Below the pieces are notes generated by a model. The model did no database searches. It was not told the DNA's origin and saw only the letters and a list, made by a program, of their open reading frames with translations. The position numbers were made by a program, and so were the translations under genes. 64,000 nucleotides of DNA, from positions 62,001 to 126,000 of the forward strand of contig NZ_BDBR01000022.1 of NCBI RefSeq assembly GCF_001613085.1, written 5' to 3'. The DNA comes from Nocardia salmonicida NBRC 13393 (GTDB lineage: Bacteria; Actinomycetota; Actinomycetes; Mycobacteriales; Mycobacteriaceae). This document shows positions 9,119-18,127 of this stretch, one piece after another. The stretch's first letter is position 1; each line of letters starts with the position of its first letter.

Positions 9119-10052
9119 GGAATCTCCTCGAGAGCAGGGTGTGGAAGGTCAGGAGCAGCCCGAACGCGAGCGCGATCACGATGGCCGCCGCCGATGCGGT
9201 GCCCGCGTCGAAAAAGGTGAAACCGTAGGTGTAGAGCCGGTAGTAGACGTTGTCGGTGGCATTGCTCGGTCCACCTCGGGTGAGCACACCGATATTGGTG
9301 AACAGCCACGGCCACACCACCACCATCGACAGCAGTCCGAGCAGCACGATCGGGCGTCGCAGCTGGGGCAGGATGATCGACCTGGTGATCTCACCCTCGG
9401 TGGCGTCGTCCAGGCGCGCGGCGTCGATGGTGCGGCGATCGAGGTTCGCCAGTGCCGCACCGAACAGCAAGGTGTTGAGCGCCACCACTTTCGGCGCCGT
9501 CACCACGACGACGGTCGGCAGCGCGGTGGCCGGGTCGCCGAGCCAGTTGATCGGTTCCACCCCGGCGAACCCGAGTACCTGATTCAGGCTCCCGTACAGC
9601 GGATCCAGAATGAACTGCCACGACAGCGCGTTGGCCACCGGCGCGAGCACGACCGGCAGGAACAGCAGCATCCGGTAGAACTCGCTGGCCCGGCCGGGGC
9701 GCTTCCACAGTGCGATGGCGAGCGCGCACGGGACCACCGTCGCGAAGGGCAGCACGAACAGCGCGTACTTCAGCGTGTTCCAGGCCGCGTTGCCGAATTC
9801 CGGTTCGGTGATGAGGGTTTCGTAGTTCTCGAAGCCGTTGAACTCGATGTCGGGGGAGACCAGGTTCCAGTCGAGGAAGCTGAGCACCGCGGTGAACACG
9901 AGCGGCCCGTAGACCCACACGGCGATCGCGAGCATGGTCGGCGAGAAGTACAGCCAGGCAAGTCCGGTCGCGGCGGGACGTTCGACCGCGCGTACCTTCG
10001 GCTTCGCGTCGCGTACCTTCGCCTTCGCCTCGGGGGCCTCGGTGAGCGTCAT
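9105..10052 (-). CDS. ABC transporter permease (MalF-like)
   Basis: 315 residues from ATG 10052, which overlaps the stop of the isomerase-like gene by 4 bp. A short charged N-terminus (EAKAKVRDAKPKVR) is followed by six predicted membrane helices. The EAA motif is in AARLDDATEGEITRSIILPQ, and LTRGGPSNATDNVYYRLY is characteristic of MalF/UgpA-type permeases. It pairs with the MalG-like permease. The position inside a coupled operon indicates uptake of a sugar or glycoside whose processing enzymes are co-encoded. Confidence 0.92.
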   Translation of the reverse strand: MTLTEAPEAKAKVRDAKPKVRAVERPAATGLAWLYFSPTMLAIAVWVYGPLVFTAVLSFLDWNLVSPDIEFNGFENYETLITEPEFGNAAWNTLKYALFVLPFATVVPCALAIALWKRPGRASEFYRMLLFLPVVLAPVANALSWQFILDPLYGSLNQVLGFAGVEPINWLGDPATALPTVVVVTAPKVVALNTLLFGAALANLDRRTIDAARLDDATEGEITRSIILPQLRRPIVLLGLLSMVVVWPWLFTNIGVLTRGGPSNATDNVYYRLYTYGFTFFDAGTASAAAIVIALAFGLLLTFHTLLSRRFRATR

Positions 10053-11035
10053 GATCGGGCTCGCACGTCGACCAAGCGCAGGGTGGTCTCCAGTGCCTCG
10101 GCGTAATGGCGCGCGTGGCGCATTTCGATGATGATCGCCGGATCGCGGGGGAAGGTCGTCGCCATGACCTCGGCCAGCGGGATCGAGCCCCAACCGGGCG
10201 GCAGGTGCAGATCGCCTTCCCCGAGGAGCTCGAGTTCGTACGGGCTGGCGTCGGGCTGACGGGCCATCCGGCCGAAGTTGTCATGCAGGTGGACGTGGCC
10301 GACGACCGGGGCGACCTCGCGAATCGCGGCCAGGTAGTCGTAATTCAGGTAGCCGGCCGACAGGTACGCGTGGCCGACGTCGAGGCACATCGTCACCGCG
10401 GGGTGGTCGATCTGCTGCACCTGTTCGGCGACCATATCCAGGCGCATCCCGTAGGAACGGCGGGTGAGCACCGCGGGTCCGGGTGCCCGATTCTCGACCG
10501 CGATCATGACCCCGCGCGCGCCGGACTCGTCGGCGAGCTCGCGCAGCATCGTGCGTTCGGTTTCCATGCCCGCGGTCAGCGCCGCACCGTCGCTGTAGAG
10601 GTTCGGCAGCACCCCGGCGTGGTAGACCAGCACCTCGGCGCCGATCGCGGCGGCGACCTCCAGGTCCGCCAGCAGCCCGAGCTGCTGCGCGGACGCGGTG
10701 CCGACGTCGAGCAGGTTGCCGGTACGCCCGGACGAATACCACGAACTGTGCAGGGTCAGCCGGAGTCGGCAACCGGCCAGCGCGTCGCGCAGCGCCGCCA
10801 GTCGGGAGCGCTGTACCTGTCCGCCGATCACCACCCCGAGGCCGCAGCCGCCGAGTTCGGCATAGCCGAATCCGGCGGTCGCGGCCTCATCGAGGAATTC
10901 GCGCATCTCCTCGAAATCGGAGCGCAGGAGCTGCTTTCCCGACCACGGATTGACCGTCAGGCCGATCTTGTTCGGGATCGCGCCGCCGTGAGGCGAACCG
11001 TTCGGAGGCGTGTGTGCGAATACCTGGTGTGACAA
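10049..11035 (-). CDS. Sugar phosphate isomerase/epimerase-like TIM barrel
   Basis: 328 residues. The start is a TTG at 11035, supported by GAGGAG 9 nt upstream. The fold motifs are those of the xylose-isomerase-like/AP-endonuclease-2 barrel family: VLVYHAGVLPN, VMIAVENRAPG, TMCLDVGHAYLS, GHVHLHDNFG and IIIEMRHAR supply the His, Glu and Asp metal ligands. Such enzymes isomerise or epimerise sugars, or act on inositols. It sits between the binding protein gene and the permease genes of the importer, so it most likely acts on the imported compound. Confidence 0.85.
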   Translation of the reverse strand: MSHQVFAHTPPNGSPHGGAIPNKIGLTVNPWSGKQLLRSDFEEMREFLDEAATAGFGYAELGGCGLGVVIGGQVQRSRLAALRDALAGCRLRLTLHSSWYSSGRTGNLLDVGTASAQQLGLLADLEVAAAIGAEVLVYHAGVLPNLYSDGAALTAGMETERTMLRELADESGARGVMIAVENRAPGPAVLTRRSYGMRLDMVAEQVQQIDHPAVTMCLDVGHAYLSAGYLNYDYLAAIREVAPVVGHVHLHDNFGRMARQPDASPYELELLGEGDLHLPPGWGSIPLAEVMATTFPRDPAIIIEMRHARHYAEALETTLRLVDVRARS

Positions 11036-11083
11036 CGGTGTCTCTCCTCGAGGGGGTGGTGATTCAGCGGATGGTGCGCGAAC

Positions 11084-12376
11084 TCAGCTGAGTCCGCGGA
11101 TCTTCGTGGCCGCGGCGCGCAGGGTCGCCGCCGGGTCGGCGCCGCGCAGGACGATCGGTTCGACAGCCTCGTCCTGGAGGATGACGACGCCCTGGTTGGA
11201 CTGCTTGCCGGGGAAGGCGGTGTAGGGCGCCAGGTCGGCCATCTGCTTGACGGCCGAGCCGAGGCGTGGGTCGGCTGAGGACTCCGCCGCGGTCCGCAGC
11301 GGCAGGTACCCCATCTGCGACGCGATGAGCTTGAAGCTCTCGTCATTGGTCATGAACTGCACGAACTTCCACGCCGCCTTCGCCTTGGCGGCGTCCTTGG
11401 CCACGATCGTCAGGCCGGAGCCGGAGAAAGTGGGGCGGGCGGGCAGGTTGTCGAAGGCGGGCAGCGGTGCCACCTGCAGGGCGAACTTGCCCTTGGCAGC
11501 CGCGTCGAGGGTCAGCAGACCGCCGCCGGTGGTGACCAGCATGCCGAGCTTGCCCGAGTTGAAAGCGCTTTGCGCGGAAGCGAAGTCGACGGCGGGCTGG
11601 ACACCGGACTTGGTGAGATCCTGGATCGTCGACAGCGCGGTGATCACCGGGGCCGAGTCGACGGTGACTTCACCGCTGCCCGACACCAGTGCGCCACCGG
11701 CACTGTTGACCAACGACTGGGTCAGGTAGTCGGACTTGCCCGGGTCGGCCGCGGAGACGTACACGCCCTGTGCCTCGGTCTTGTCCTTGATCGCCTGCGC
11801 GGCCTGCTTCAGCTGGGCCATCGTCTTGGGCGGCTGGGCCGGGTCGAGCCCGGCGGCGGTGAACAGGTCGGCGTTGTAGAAGACCACCGGGGTGGCCATC
11901 ATGAACGGCATCGCGACCGGCTTCTTGGCGCCGGCCACCGGGGTCGCCTTCAGCACCGACGGCACGAAGCCCGCCATGTGCTTGTTCCATTCGTCGGTCC
12001 CGGCGACCTCTTCGAGCGACCGCAGCGGCAAGGTCTGCGAGGCTTGCGCGACCTTGCTCCAACCGATTTGCGCGACGTCGGGCGGGTTGCCTGCCACCAC
12101 TTCGCTCTGGAGTTTGGTGAGCGCGTCGGCCGTCGGGACCGACTGTGGTTTCACCGTGATCTTCGGGTTGGCGGTCTGGAAGTCGTTGATCAACTTCTCG
12201 ATGCCCTTGCCCAGCGGGTTCGCCTGTCCGTAGGTGTAGGACAGGAAGGTGATGGTCACCGGGTCGTCGGCCGAGGCCGGAGCCGAGCTGTTCTGGCCGC
12301 AGGCTGCGAGCAGCGTGGTGACCGCGACGAGCACGATCCCCCATCCGGCCTTACGGCCGTGGTGGTGCGAGTTCAT
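11084..12376 (-). CDS. ABC transporter substrate-binding lipoprotein
   Basis: 430 residues from ATG 12376. The lipoprotein signal peptide ends in the lipobox LLAAC, with lipidated Cys26; the mature protein is a family-1 sugar-binding protein (VTITFLSYTYGQ, then DVAQIGWSKV and AWKFVQFMTNDES). It would be anchored outside the membrane and deliver ligand to the two permeases encoded downstream. It starts 37 nt after the P450 stop and is probably co-transcribed with it. The ligand is not predictable; small glycosides or phosphodiester-linked polyols fit the operon. Confidence 0.92.
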   Translation of the reverse strand: MNSHHHGRKAGWGIVLVAVTTLLAACGQNSSAPASADDPVTITFLSYTYGQANPLGKGIEKLINDFQTANPKITVKPQSVPTADALTKLQSEVVAGNPPDVAQIGWSKVAQASQTLPLRSLEEVAGTDEWNKHMAGFVPSVLKATPVAGAKKPVAMPFMMATPVVFYNADLFTAAGLDPAQPPKTMAQLKQAAQAIKDKTEAQGVYVSAADPGKSDYLTQSLVNSAGGALVSGSGEVTVDSAPVITALSTIQDLTKSGVQPAVDFASAQSAFNSGKLGMLVTTGGGLLTLDAAAKGKFALQVAPLPAFDNLPARPTFSGSGLTIVAKDAAKAKAAWKFVQFMTNDESFKLIASQMGYLPLRTAAESSADPRLGSAVKQMADLAPYTAFPGKQSNQGVVILQDEAVEPIVLRGADPAATLRAAATKIRGLS

Positions 12377-12413
12377 AACAGGCTTTCTGTGGAGGGGGTG
12401 GTCGAATCGGAGG

Positions 12414-13637
12414 TCAACGGAGTCGGACTCCGCCATGCGTGACGGTCATGGCCTGGATGCCACGCAAGTTCACATTGGGTCGGTACTGCAGCGAACCCGG
12501 AACGAGCACCGGGTCGATCACGCGCGAGGCGAAGGCGGACAGCGCCGCGGCGCCCTCGGCCCGGCCCAGCGCCGCGGCGAGGCAGAAGTGCGCTCCGGCG
12601 GAGAAGGCGAGGTGGTCGGCCGCGCCGCGGGCGACGTCGAAACGGTCGGCGTCGGGGTAGTGCGCGGGATCGCGATTGGCCGAGGCCAGCAGCACCAGCA
12701 TCGCGGTGCCGGGGCTGATCGCCGTGCCGCTCACCTCCATGTCGCGGGTGGCGACGCGCATCACGAACTGGATCGGCGCGTCGTAGCGCAGCACCTCGTC
12801 GGCGGCACTGATCCCCAGTCCGGGATCGGCGCCGAGGATCTCACGCTGCGCCGGATGCTGCAGGAGCGCGAGCACACCGTTCGCGATGAGGTTGGCGGTT
12901 GTCTCGTGACCCGCGACCATCAGCAGCACACAGGTGGCGAGCAGTTCGCCCTCGCTGAGAACTTCGCCTTCCTCCTCGACCTCGATGAGCCGCGACAGCA
13001 GGTCGTCGCCGAGGTTGCCGCGCCGCCGGGAGATCAGGTTGACCAGGTAGTTCATCAGCTCGTTGCGCGCGCCTTCGGCATCATCGAGATCGTCGTTGTG
13101 GACGACCAGATTGAAATCGAGGACGCGGCCGAGTCGTCGGGCTGCGGGCTCGAAGTCGCCGAACTCCTCGACGGGGATGCCGAGCAGGGCGCACATGATC
13201 CGCACCGGCAGGGGCAGCGCGAATTCCGAGATCACGTCGAATTCGGTCTTACTCGCGATCTGTTCGACGAGTTCGTCCACGATGGAGTGGATCTGTGGCT
13301 GCGAGGCCCGAATAACCCTGGGAGTGAAGGCTTTCGAGACGAGTCGGCGAATGCGGGTATGCGCCGGCGGATCGAGGAACAGCAGGGACTCCGGACGCTC
13401 CGGGTGATCCCTGCCGAGTCGGGACAGTTTGGGGTCGTTGCGCACCGACGGGTCGCGCAGCACCTGCTGGCAATCGGCGTAGTTGGCGATGATGACGAGG
13501 TCGCCGCCTTTGGTGACCAACGGGGACTTCGTGCGCAGCGCGCTGTGGACGGGATAGGGATCGGGTCGGGTATCGGGAGCGAACAGTTCGGCCAGTGTCG
13601 ACTCAGCGTCGTGCTGGTTGGCAACCGTGGTCGTCAT
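12414..13637 (-). CDS. Cytochrome P450 (copy 1)
   Basis: 407 residues from ATG 13637, with AAGGAG in front. It contains the I-helix VAGHETTANL, the K-helix EVLRYDAP and the heme loop FSAGAHFCLAAALGR, where Cys is the iron ligand; the first loop Gly and the Gly after Cys are replaced by Ser and Ala, a tolerated variation. It is a soluble bacterial class-I type without membrane anchor. It is the first gene of an operon that continues with an importer, which is unusual, and its promoter region faces the LysR gene. Substrate unknown; oxidation of a lipid or an imported compound is possible. Confidence 0.92.
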   Translation of the reverse strand: MTTTVANQHDAESTLAELFAPDTRPDPYPVHSALRTKSPLVTKGGDLVIIANYADCQQVLRDPSVRNDPKLSRLGRDHPERPESLLFLDPPAHTRIRRLVSKAFTPRVIRASQPQIHSIVDELVEQIASKTEFDVISEFALPLPVRIMCALLGIPVEEFGDFEPAARRLGRVLDFNLVVHNDDLDDAEGARNELMNYLVNLISRRRGNLGDDLLSRLIEVEEEGEVLSEGELLATCVLLMVAGHETTANLIANGVLALLQHPAQREILGADPGLGISAADEVLRYDAPIQFVMRVATRDMEVSGTAISPGTAMLVLLASANRDPAHYPDADRFDVARGAADHLAFSAGAHFCLAAALGRAEGAAALSAFASRVIDPVLVPGSLQYRPNVNLRGIQAMTVTHGGVRLR

Positions 13638-14008
13638 TTTCTGGGCTCCTTCGAAATCGGCGTCGAAATTATTTCGCCTGCACCGGGTAAAAGTGTTCCA
13701 CCCCGATGTCGCGGGCGACAACGCGGAACGCATTATTGATCAATTGCGGTACGAAATAGATCGCTGTGTCAAGACGGGGATCATCGGGCTTTTCGGGGTC
13801 AGCGATTCGATTGCCGAATCGACCGTGTTCGCGGTGCCGTTCGCGATGCGGGTCACCGCGAGGCGGGGAAGACACGCCGTGGAGTCGGCAGGAATTCGGT
13901 CGCTGCTCACCTGGGCTTCACGGGCGCGTTCCCCGATGACGTGCGGTGCCGCTATACAAGGTGCATATCTCGGACAAGTCACGTCACTGATTACGCGAGG
14001 CGCGCACT
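13638..14008. promoter_or_regulatory. Divergent P450/LysR control region (371 bp)
   Basis: No convincing gene lies here. The region separates the leftward P450-importer operon from the rightward LysR gene, the usual arrangement for LysR control. It contains the AT-rich palindrome CGAAAT-T-ATTTCG (13664-13676), 27 bp upstream of the P450 start and partly repeated as a direct CGAAAT at 13652-13657. A dyad TATaC-N5-GcATA lies at 13953-13967, about 40 bp before the LysR start. Either could be a regulator or promoter element; this is inferred from symmetry and position only. Confidence 0.5.
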
Positions 14009-14947
14009 ATGGAGACACGGCATATCGAGGCATTTTTGGCCATCGCCGACGAACTGCACTTCGGGCGGGCGGCCGCCAGGCTCCACCTCACGCAGCCGTC
14101 ACTGAGTCAGCAGCTCAAGCGCCTGGAACGCCATCTCGGCGTCGAACTGGTGTCGCGGACGTCGCGGGTGGTGCAGTTGACCCCTGCGGGTGAAGCGTTC
14201 CGTACCGACGCCCGGCGGATTCTCGGAGAGGTGCACTCGGCGACCAACACCGTCCGCGACATCGCGGCCGGACGCATGGGCAAGATCAACATCGGGTTCA
14301 ACGGCCGGGCTGGGCAGCTCATCATGCCCAGGTCACTGGCACAATTGCACGCCAACTATCCCAATATCACCACCAAACTCACCTCCGGCCGCTCCGGACC
14401 GCAGCTCACCGCTCTCACGCGCGGCGAACTCGATGTCGGGTTGCTCTACGGTGGCGCGTCCAACGGCGGGTCGGTGTTGTCGCGGTGTCTGCTGCAGATG
14501 CGCATCGGCGCGCTGGTCGGGCAGGGGCATCGGTGGGCGGACCGGTCGTCGATCTCGATCCGCGAACTGGCCGAGACACCGTGCGTACTGTTCAACCGCG
14601 AGGTGAGCCCGGCGATGTACGACGCCATCATGACGGCGGGCGAACGGGCAGGCGCCTTTCCGAAGGTCGCCGAGTACATGAACGACTCGGTGGCCACCGG
14701 GATCACCGTGGCGGCCCGCCGGTACGTGGGGTTCGCGTCGTTCGTCAGCATGGACGAGCCACGCCCGATGGGATTGAAGGTGGTGCCACTCGTCGATCCG
14801 GAACCGGTGGTGGAATTACAGGTCGCCTGGCGCGTCGACAGTCCCAACGAAGTGGTGCAGGTATTCCTGGACAGCCTCGATTCGACGAAGAATTTCCTGC
14901 AATCCACGATCAGTGGCAAGGTGTACGGAGAACCGTTGGCGAGTTGA
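14009..14947 (+). CDS. LysR-family transcriptional regulator
   Basis: 312 residues. The N-terminal winged helix-turn-helix (residues 1-60) has the classic pattern FLAIADELHFGRAAARLHLTQPSLSQQLKRLE. The C-terminal part is the two-lobed effector-binding domain. Start ATG 14009 has GAGG about 9 nt upstream. It is divergent from the P450-importer operon and immediately upstream of the thioesterase/hydrolase/PfaD genes, so it is the prime candidate regulator of both sides. Effector unknown; LysR proteins usually sense a small pathway metabolite and also repress themselves. Confidence 0.93.
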   Translation: METRHIEAFLAIADELHFGRAAARLHLTQPSLSQQLKRLERHLGVELVSRTSRVVQLTPAGEAFRTDARRILGEVHSATNTVRDIAAGRMGKINIGFNGRAGQLIMPRSLAQLHANYPNITTKLTSGRSGPQLTALTRGELDVGLLYGGASNGGSVLSRCLLQMRIGALVGQGHRWADRSSISIRELAETPCVLFNREVSPAMYDAIMTAGERAGAFPKVAEYMNDSVATGITVAARRYVGFASFVSMDEPRPMGLKVVPLVDPEPVVELQVAWRVDSPNEVVQVFLDSLDSTKNFLQSTISGKVYGEPLAS

Positions 14948-15016
14948 TTACCATTCGGTCGATTGAGATCGGCAATGGAAATCCGAATCGACGGCCGCGG
15001 ATGGTGCAATTAAATC

Positions 15017-15538
15017 ATGGCACCTGAACTGAAAACCTCAGCCACCCTCGGTTCGGTATTCGAGGCGATCGATCCGGATAACCCCGACTTCTTGCACCTG
15101 CAGCGAATTGTGAGCAAGTTGGTTCCTTTCGGTACCCACGCGGGTACCGAAATCACCGAAATCGGTCCGCACCGCGCGATCGTGGAGATTCCCGACGAGC
15201 CCTACATCCTCAACCATCTGCGTACCGTGCACGCGGGTGCGCAATTCCTGGCCGCCGATATCGCCGGCGCGTGCGCTTTCGTGGGCGCGCTGGCGTCACG
15301 GTTGTCCGCCATCGACACGTTGGTGCTGCGCGACGCGCGGCTGTCGTTCCGTAAGCCCGCCATCGGCCGGATCCGGGCGATCGGGGTCATCGACCCGAGC
15401 GACGTCGCGACGGTGCTGGCGGCCAAGGGCGGCCGGCGACTGGACGTGGACGCGCGGGCGCTGATGTACGACACGGCGGGTGTGCTGGTCGGCAAGGTCG
15501 CGCTCGACTACGTCTGCACCCTGGCCGCGGAGGCGTGA
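15017..15538 (+). CDS. PaaI/DUF4442-type hotdog thioesterase (copy 1)
   Basis: 173 residues. The hotdog-fold core is visible: an N-terminal helix with LVPFGTHAGTEITEIG, the central-helix segment NHLRTVHAGAQFLAAD, and C-terminal strands ending in DYVCTL. The HAG segment matches the substrate loop of PaaI-like acyl-CoA thioesterases. It overlaps the hydrolase gene by one base (TGATG), so the two are coupled. Paralogue of the protein at 19905-20435 (shared H-L-x-TVHAG). Probably hydrolyses or edits an acyl-thioester of this pathway. Confidence 0.82.
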   Translation: MAPELKTSATLGSVFEAIDPDNPDFLHLQRIVSKLVPFGTHAGTEITEIGPHRAIVEIPDEPYILNHLRTVHAGAQFLAADIAGACAFVGALASRLSAIDTLVLRDARLSFRKPAIGRIRAIGVIDPSDVATVLAAKGGRRLDVDARALMYDTAGVLVGKVALDYVCTLAAEA

Positions 15539-16416
15539 TGAGCGAGCAACGCACCGAGATCGCCGGGCTGGAAGCGACCACCGTCGCGACTTCCGACGGC
15601 GCGGCCCTGTCGGTTCGTCTACTGCCGCAAGCGGATCCGGCCGCACCCGTCGTGCTGGTCCTGCCCGCTATGGCCATCAAGGCCAAGTACTACCTGCCGC
15701 TGGTCACGGCCTTGCACGCGGCCGGACTCACGGCCGCGGTCCTCGATCTCCGCGCGCAGGGTGAGAGCAAGCCCGCACTGGGGGAGGGCCCCGGGTTCGG
15801 CTATCGCGAGCTGATCGAGGTCGATCTGCCCGCCGTGGTGGACGCGCTGCGGGAGCGTTTTCCGCAGGCGCCGCTGCACCTGTTCGGTCACAGCCTCGGC
15901 GGACAGCTCGCACTGCTGTTCGCGGCGGCCGAACCGGAGCGGGTCGCGAGCATCACGACGATCGGCACCGGTTCGGTGTACTGGTGGTCGTTCGAACTGC
16001 GCAGGCGCCTCGAGGTGCTCGCGAGCGGACTCTCGGTCGGTGCGATCACCCGGCTGCGCGGCCGGTGGACCGGCGGTCGCGGCATCGGGCCGATGACCGC
16101 GGGCGTCATGCTCGACTGGGCACGTCACCTGCGGACCGGTCACTACCGGCCCAGTGGCAGCACCCGTGACTACGACCGGTTGCTGCGCGAACTCACGCTG
16201 CCGGTGCTGCTGATCTCGCTCGACGGCGACCCGCTCGGCCCCGAGTCCACGGTGCGGTTCCTGAGCAAGCGGATGGGCGCGGCGCGGCAGCACCGCTGGC
16301 ACATCGACCGGACTTCGGGCTTCACTCACATCGGCCACGCGTCCTGGGTGAAGGACAGCGGTCTGGTCGCGCCCGCGGTCGCGGACTGGGTCACCGAAGG
16401 CCGACCGCCCCGGTAG
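15538..16416 (+). CDS. Alpha/beta-hydrolase
   Basis: 292 residues from ATG 15538. The nucleophile elbow is GHSLGG (Ser near residue 118); the late ISLDGDPLG and THIGHASW segments probably carry the acid and histidine of the triad. The serine-aminopeptidase/lysophospholipase-like layout (DLRAQGESKPALGEG loop) suggests a lipid esterase or an acyl-transfer enzyme. It is coupled to the upstream thioesterase. A 130-bp gap follows before the PfaD-like gene. Substrate not predictable. Confidence 0.85.
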   Translation: MSEQRTEIAGLEATTVATSDGAALSVRLLPQADPAAPVVLVLPAMAIKAKYYLPLVTALHAAGLTAAVLDLRAQGESKPALGEGPGFGYRELIEVDLPAVVDALRERFPQAPLHLFGHSLGGQLALLFAAAEPERVASITTIGTGSVYWWSFELRRRLEVLASGLSVGAITRLRGRWTGGRGIGPMTAGVMLDWARHLRTGHYRPSGSTRDYDRLLRELTLPVLLISLDGDPLGPESTVRFLSKRMGAARQHRWHIDRTSGFTHIGHASWVKDSGLVAPAVADWVTEGRPPR

Positions 16417-16546
16417 CGAGGTCCCACACCACTCCCGATCACTCCCGACCGCTCCTCGGCGACGACGGCGTCGTTCGCGGCGCCGACCGTCTACGGCACC
16501 TCTCGCTAGCGACCTCTGCCCTCGGGCTCTCAGAAGGATTGGCACA

Positions 16547-18127
16547 GTGACGACTTCCCTTGCACCCTCGGCGCTCGCCAGGGACGACAACTCCATCTAC
16601 CGTGCGCTGTCGGAATTGGACAAGCCGGTGTTCGTGGTCCGTGACGATGCCGGCGTCGCGGTGACCACCGACGCCGGTACCGCTCGCGGCAAGCAAGTGC
16701 TGGCAGCCGCTCCGGCGTTGCGACCGGAAACGCTGGGCAACAACGAGTTCCGGCAGACCCACGGCGTGGGCTACGCCTACCACGCCGGCGCGATGGCCAA
16801 CGGGATCGCCTCGGCCGCGATGGTGGTGGCGATGGCGCGAGCGGGCTTGCTCGCCTCGTTCGGCGCCGCCGGTGTACTGCCCGCCCGGATCGACGAGGCC
16901 CTGGCCACGATCGGCCGCGAAGCACCGGGAAAACCCTTCGCCTGCAACCTGATCCACAGCCCCAGCGAGAACGCGCTGGAGCGGGCGATCGTGGACGCGT
17001 GTCTGCGGCACGAGGTGCGCTGTGTCGAGGCGTCGGCGTTCCTCGACCTGACCCCGCAGGTGGTGCGCTACCGGCTGGCCGGACTGCACCGCGACCCGAA
17101 CGGCCAGGTGGTCGCCCGAAATCGGGTGATCGCCAAGGTATCTCGCGCCGAGGTCGCCGAACTGTTCCTGCGCCCGGCGCCGCAGCACCTGGTGCGCGGA
17201 CTGCTCGACGCGGGGGAGATCACCGCCGAGCAGGCGGAGTTGGCTGCGTCGATCCCGATGGCCGACGACATCACCGGCGAGGCGGATTCCGGTGGCCACA
17301 CCGACCGTCGTCCGCTGGTGGTGCTGCTGCCCTCGCTGCTGGCGGTGCGCGAACGGATACAGCGCGAATACGGCTATGCCCAGCGTGTTCGGGTCGGCGC
17401 TGCCGGTGGCATCGGTACTCCGGCCGCCGCCGCGGCGGCTTTCGCGATGGGGGCCTCCTACGTGGTCACCGGGTCGGTCAACCAGGCCACCGTCGAAGCG
17501 GCGCAATCCGAGACGGCGAAGCGGCTACTGGCCGCGGCAGGTGTCGCCGACACCACCATGGCGCCCTCCTCGGACATGTTCGAGCTCGGCGTCGACGTGC
17601 AGGTGCTGCAACGCGGCACGATGTTCGCGAGCCGGGCCCGGCGTCTGTACGACACCTATCGTCGCTACGACGGCATCGACGCGATCCCCACCGCCGAACG
17701 CGCCGAAATCGAACAGAAGATCCTGGCCCGCTCGTTCGACGAGGTGTGGAGCGACTGCCTCGGCTACTTCCGTGAGCGTGATCCCGAGCAGATCGAGCGC
17801 GCCGAGGGGAACCCGAAACGCCGGATGGCACTGATCTTCCGATGGTATCTGGGCCGGTCGTCGGGCTGGAGCACGGCCGCGACGCCCGATCGCACCCTCG
17901 ACTATCAGATCTGGTGCGGACCCGCGATGGGCGCGTTCAACGACTGGGTCGCCGGAACCTACCTGGCCGCCCCGGCGCACCGCCACGTCGCCGAGATCGG
18001 GCTGCAGATCATGCACGGTGCGGCGTTCGCCACCCGGGTGAGTCAGTTGCGTGCGGCGGGGGTGCGGCTGCCGGGTCGCTGCTCGACCTACGTCCCGGCT
18101 CCGCTGACCAGCATCGAGTCACGATGA
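16547..18127 (+). CDS. PfaD-like enoyl reductase (trans-acting)
   Basis: 526 residues, GTG start with AAGGA upstream. It is an FMN-dependent TIM-barrel protein of the nitronate-monooxygenase-like PfaD family: GVGYAYHAGAMANGIAS near the N-terminus, the flavin-phosphate site VGAAGGIGTPAAAAAAF, and the C-terminal LDYQIWCGPAMGAFNDWV typical of PfaD. In PUFA synthases and trans-AT polyketide systems this subunit reduces enoyl-ACP intermediates. Here it would serve the PfaA-like synthase at 22474-29403, which shows no ER domain. Its stop overlaps the next start by 4 bp. Confidence 0.93.
   Translation: MTTSLAPSALARDDNSIYRALSELDKPVFVVRDDAGVAVTTDAGTARGKQVLAAAPALRPETLGNNEFRQTHGVGYAYHAGAMANGIASAAMVVAMARAGLLASFGAAGVLPARIDEALATIGREAPGKPFACNLIHSPSENALERAIVDACLRHEVRCVEASAFLDLTPQVVRYRLAGLHRDPNGQVVARNRVIAKVSRAEVAELFLRPAPQHLVRGLLDAGEITAEQAELAASIPMADDITGEADSGGHTDRRPLVVLLPSLLAVRERIQREYGYAQRVRVGAAGGIGTPAAAAAAFAMGASYVVTGSVNQATVEAAQSETAKRLLAAAGVADTTMAPSSDMFELGVDVQVLQRGTMFASRARRLYDTYRRYDGIDAIPTAERAEIEQKILARSFDEVWSDCLGYFRERDPEQIERAEGNPKRRMALIFRWYLGRSSGWSTAATPDRTLDYQIWCGPAMGAFNDWVAGTYLAAPAHRHVAEIGLQIMHGAAFATRVSQLRAAGVRLPGRCSTYVPAPLTSIESR

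Noticed and set aside
12249..13739. Long plus-strand frame opposite the P450 gene
   Set aside because: Its translation is His/Gly/Arg-rich without motifs; the minus strand encodes a complete P450 with I-helix and heme loop.
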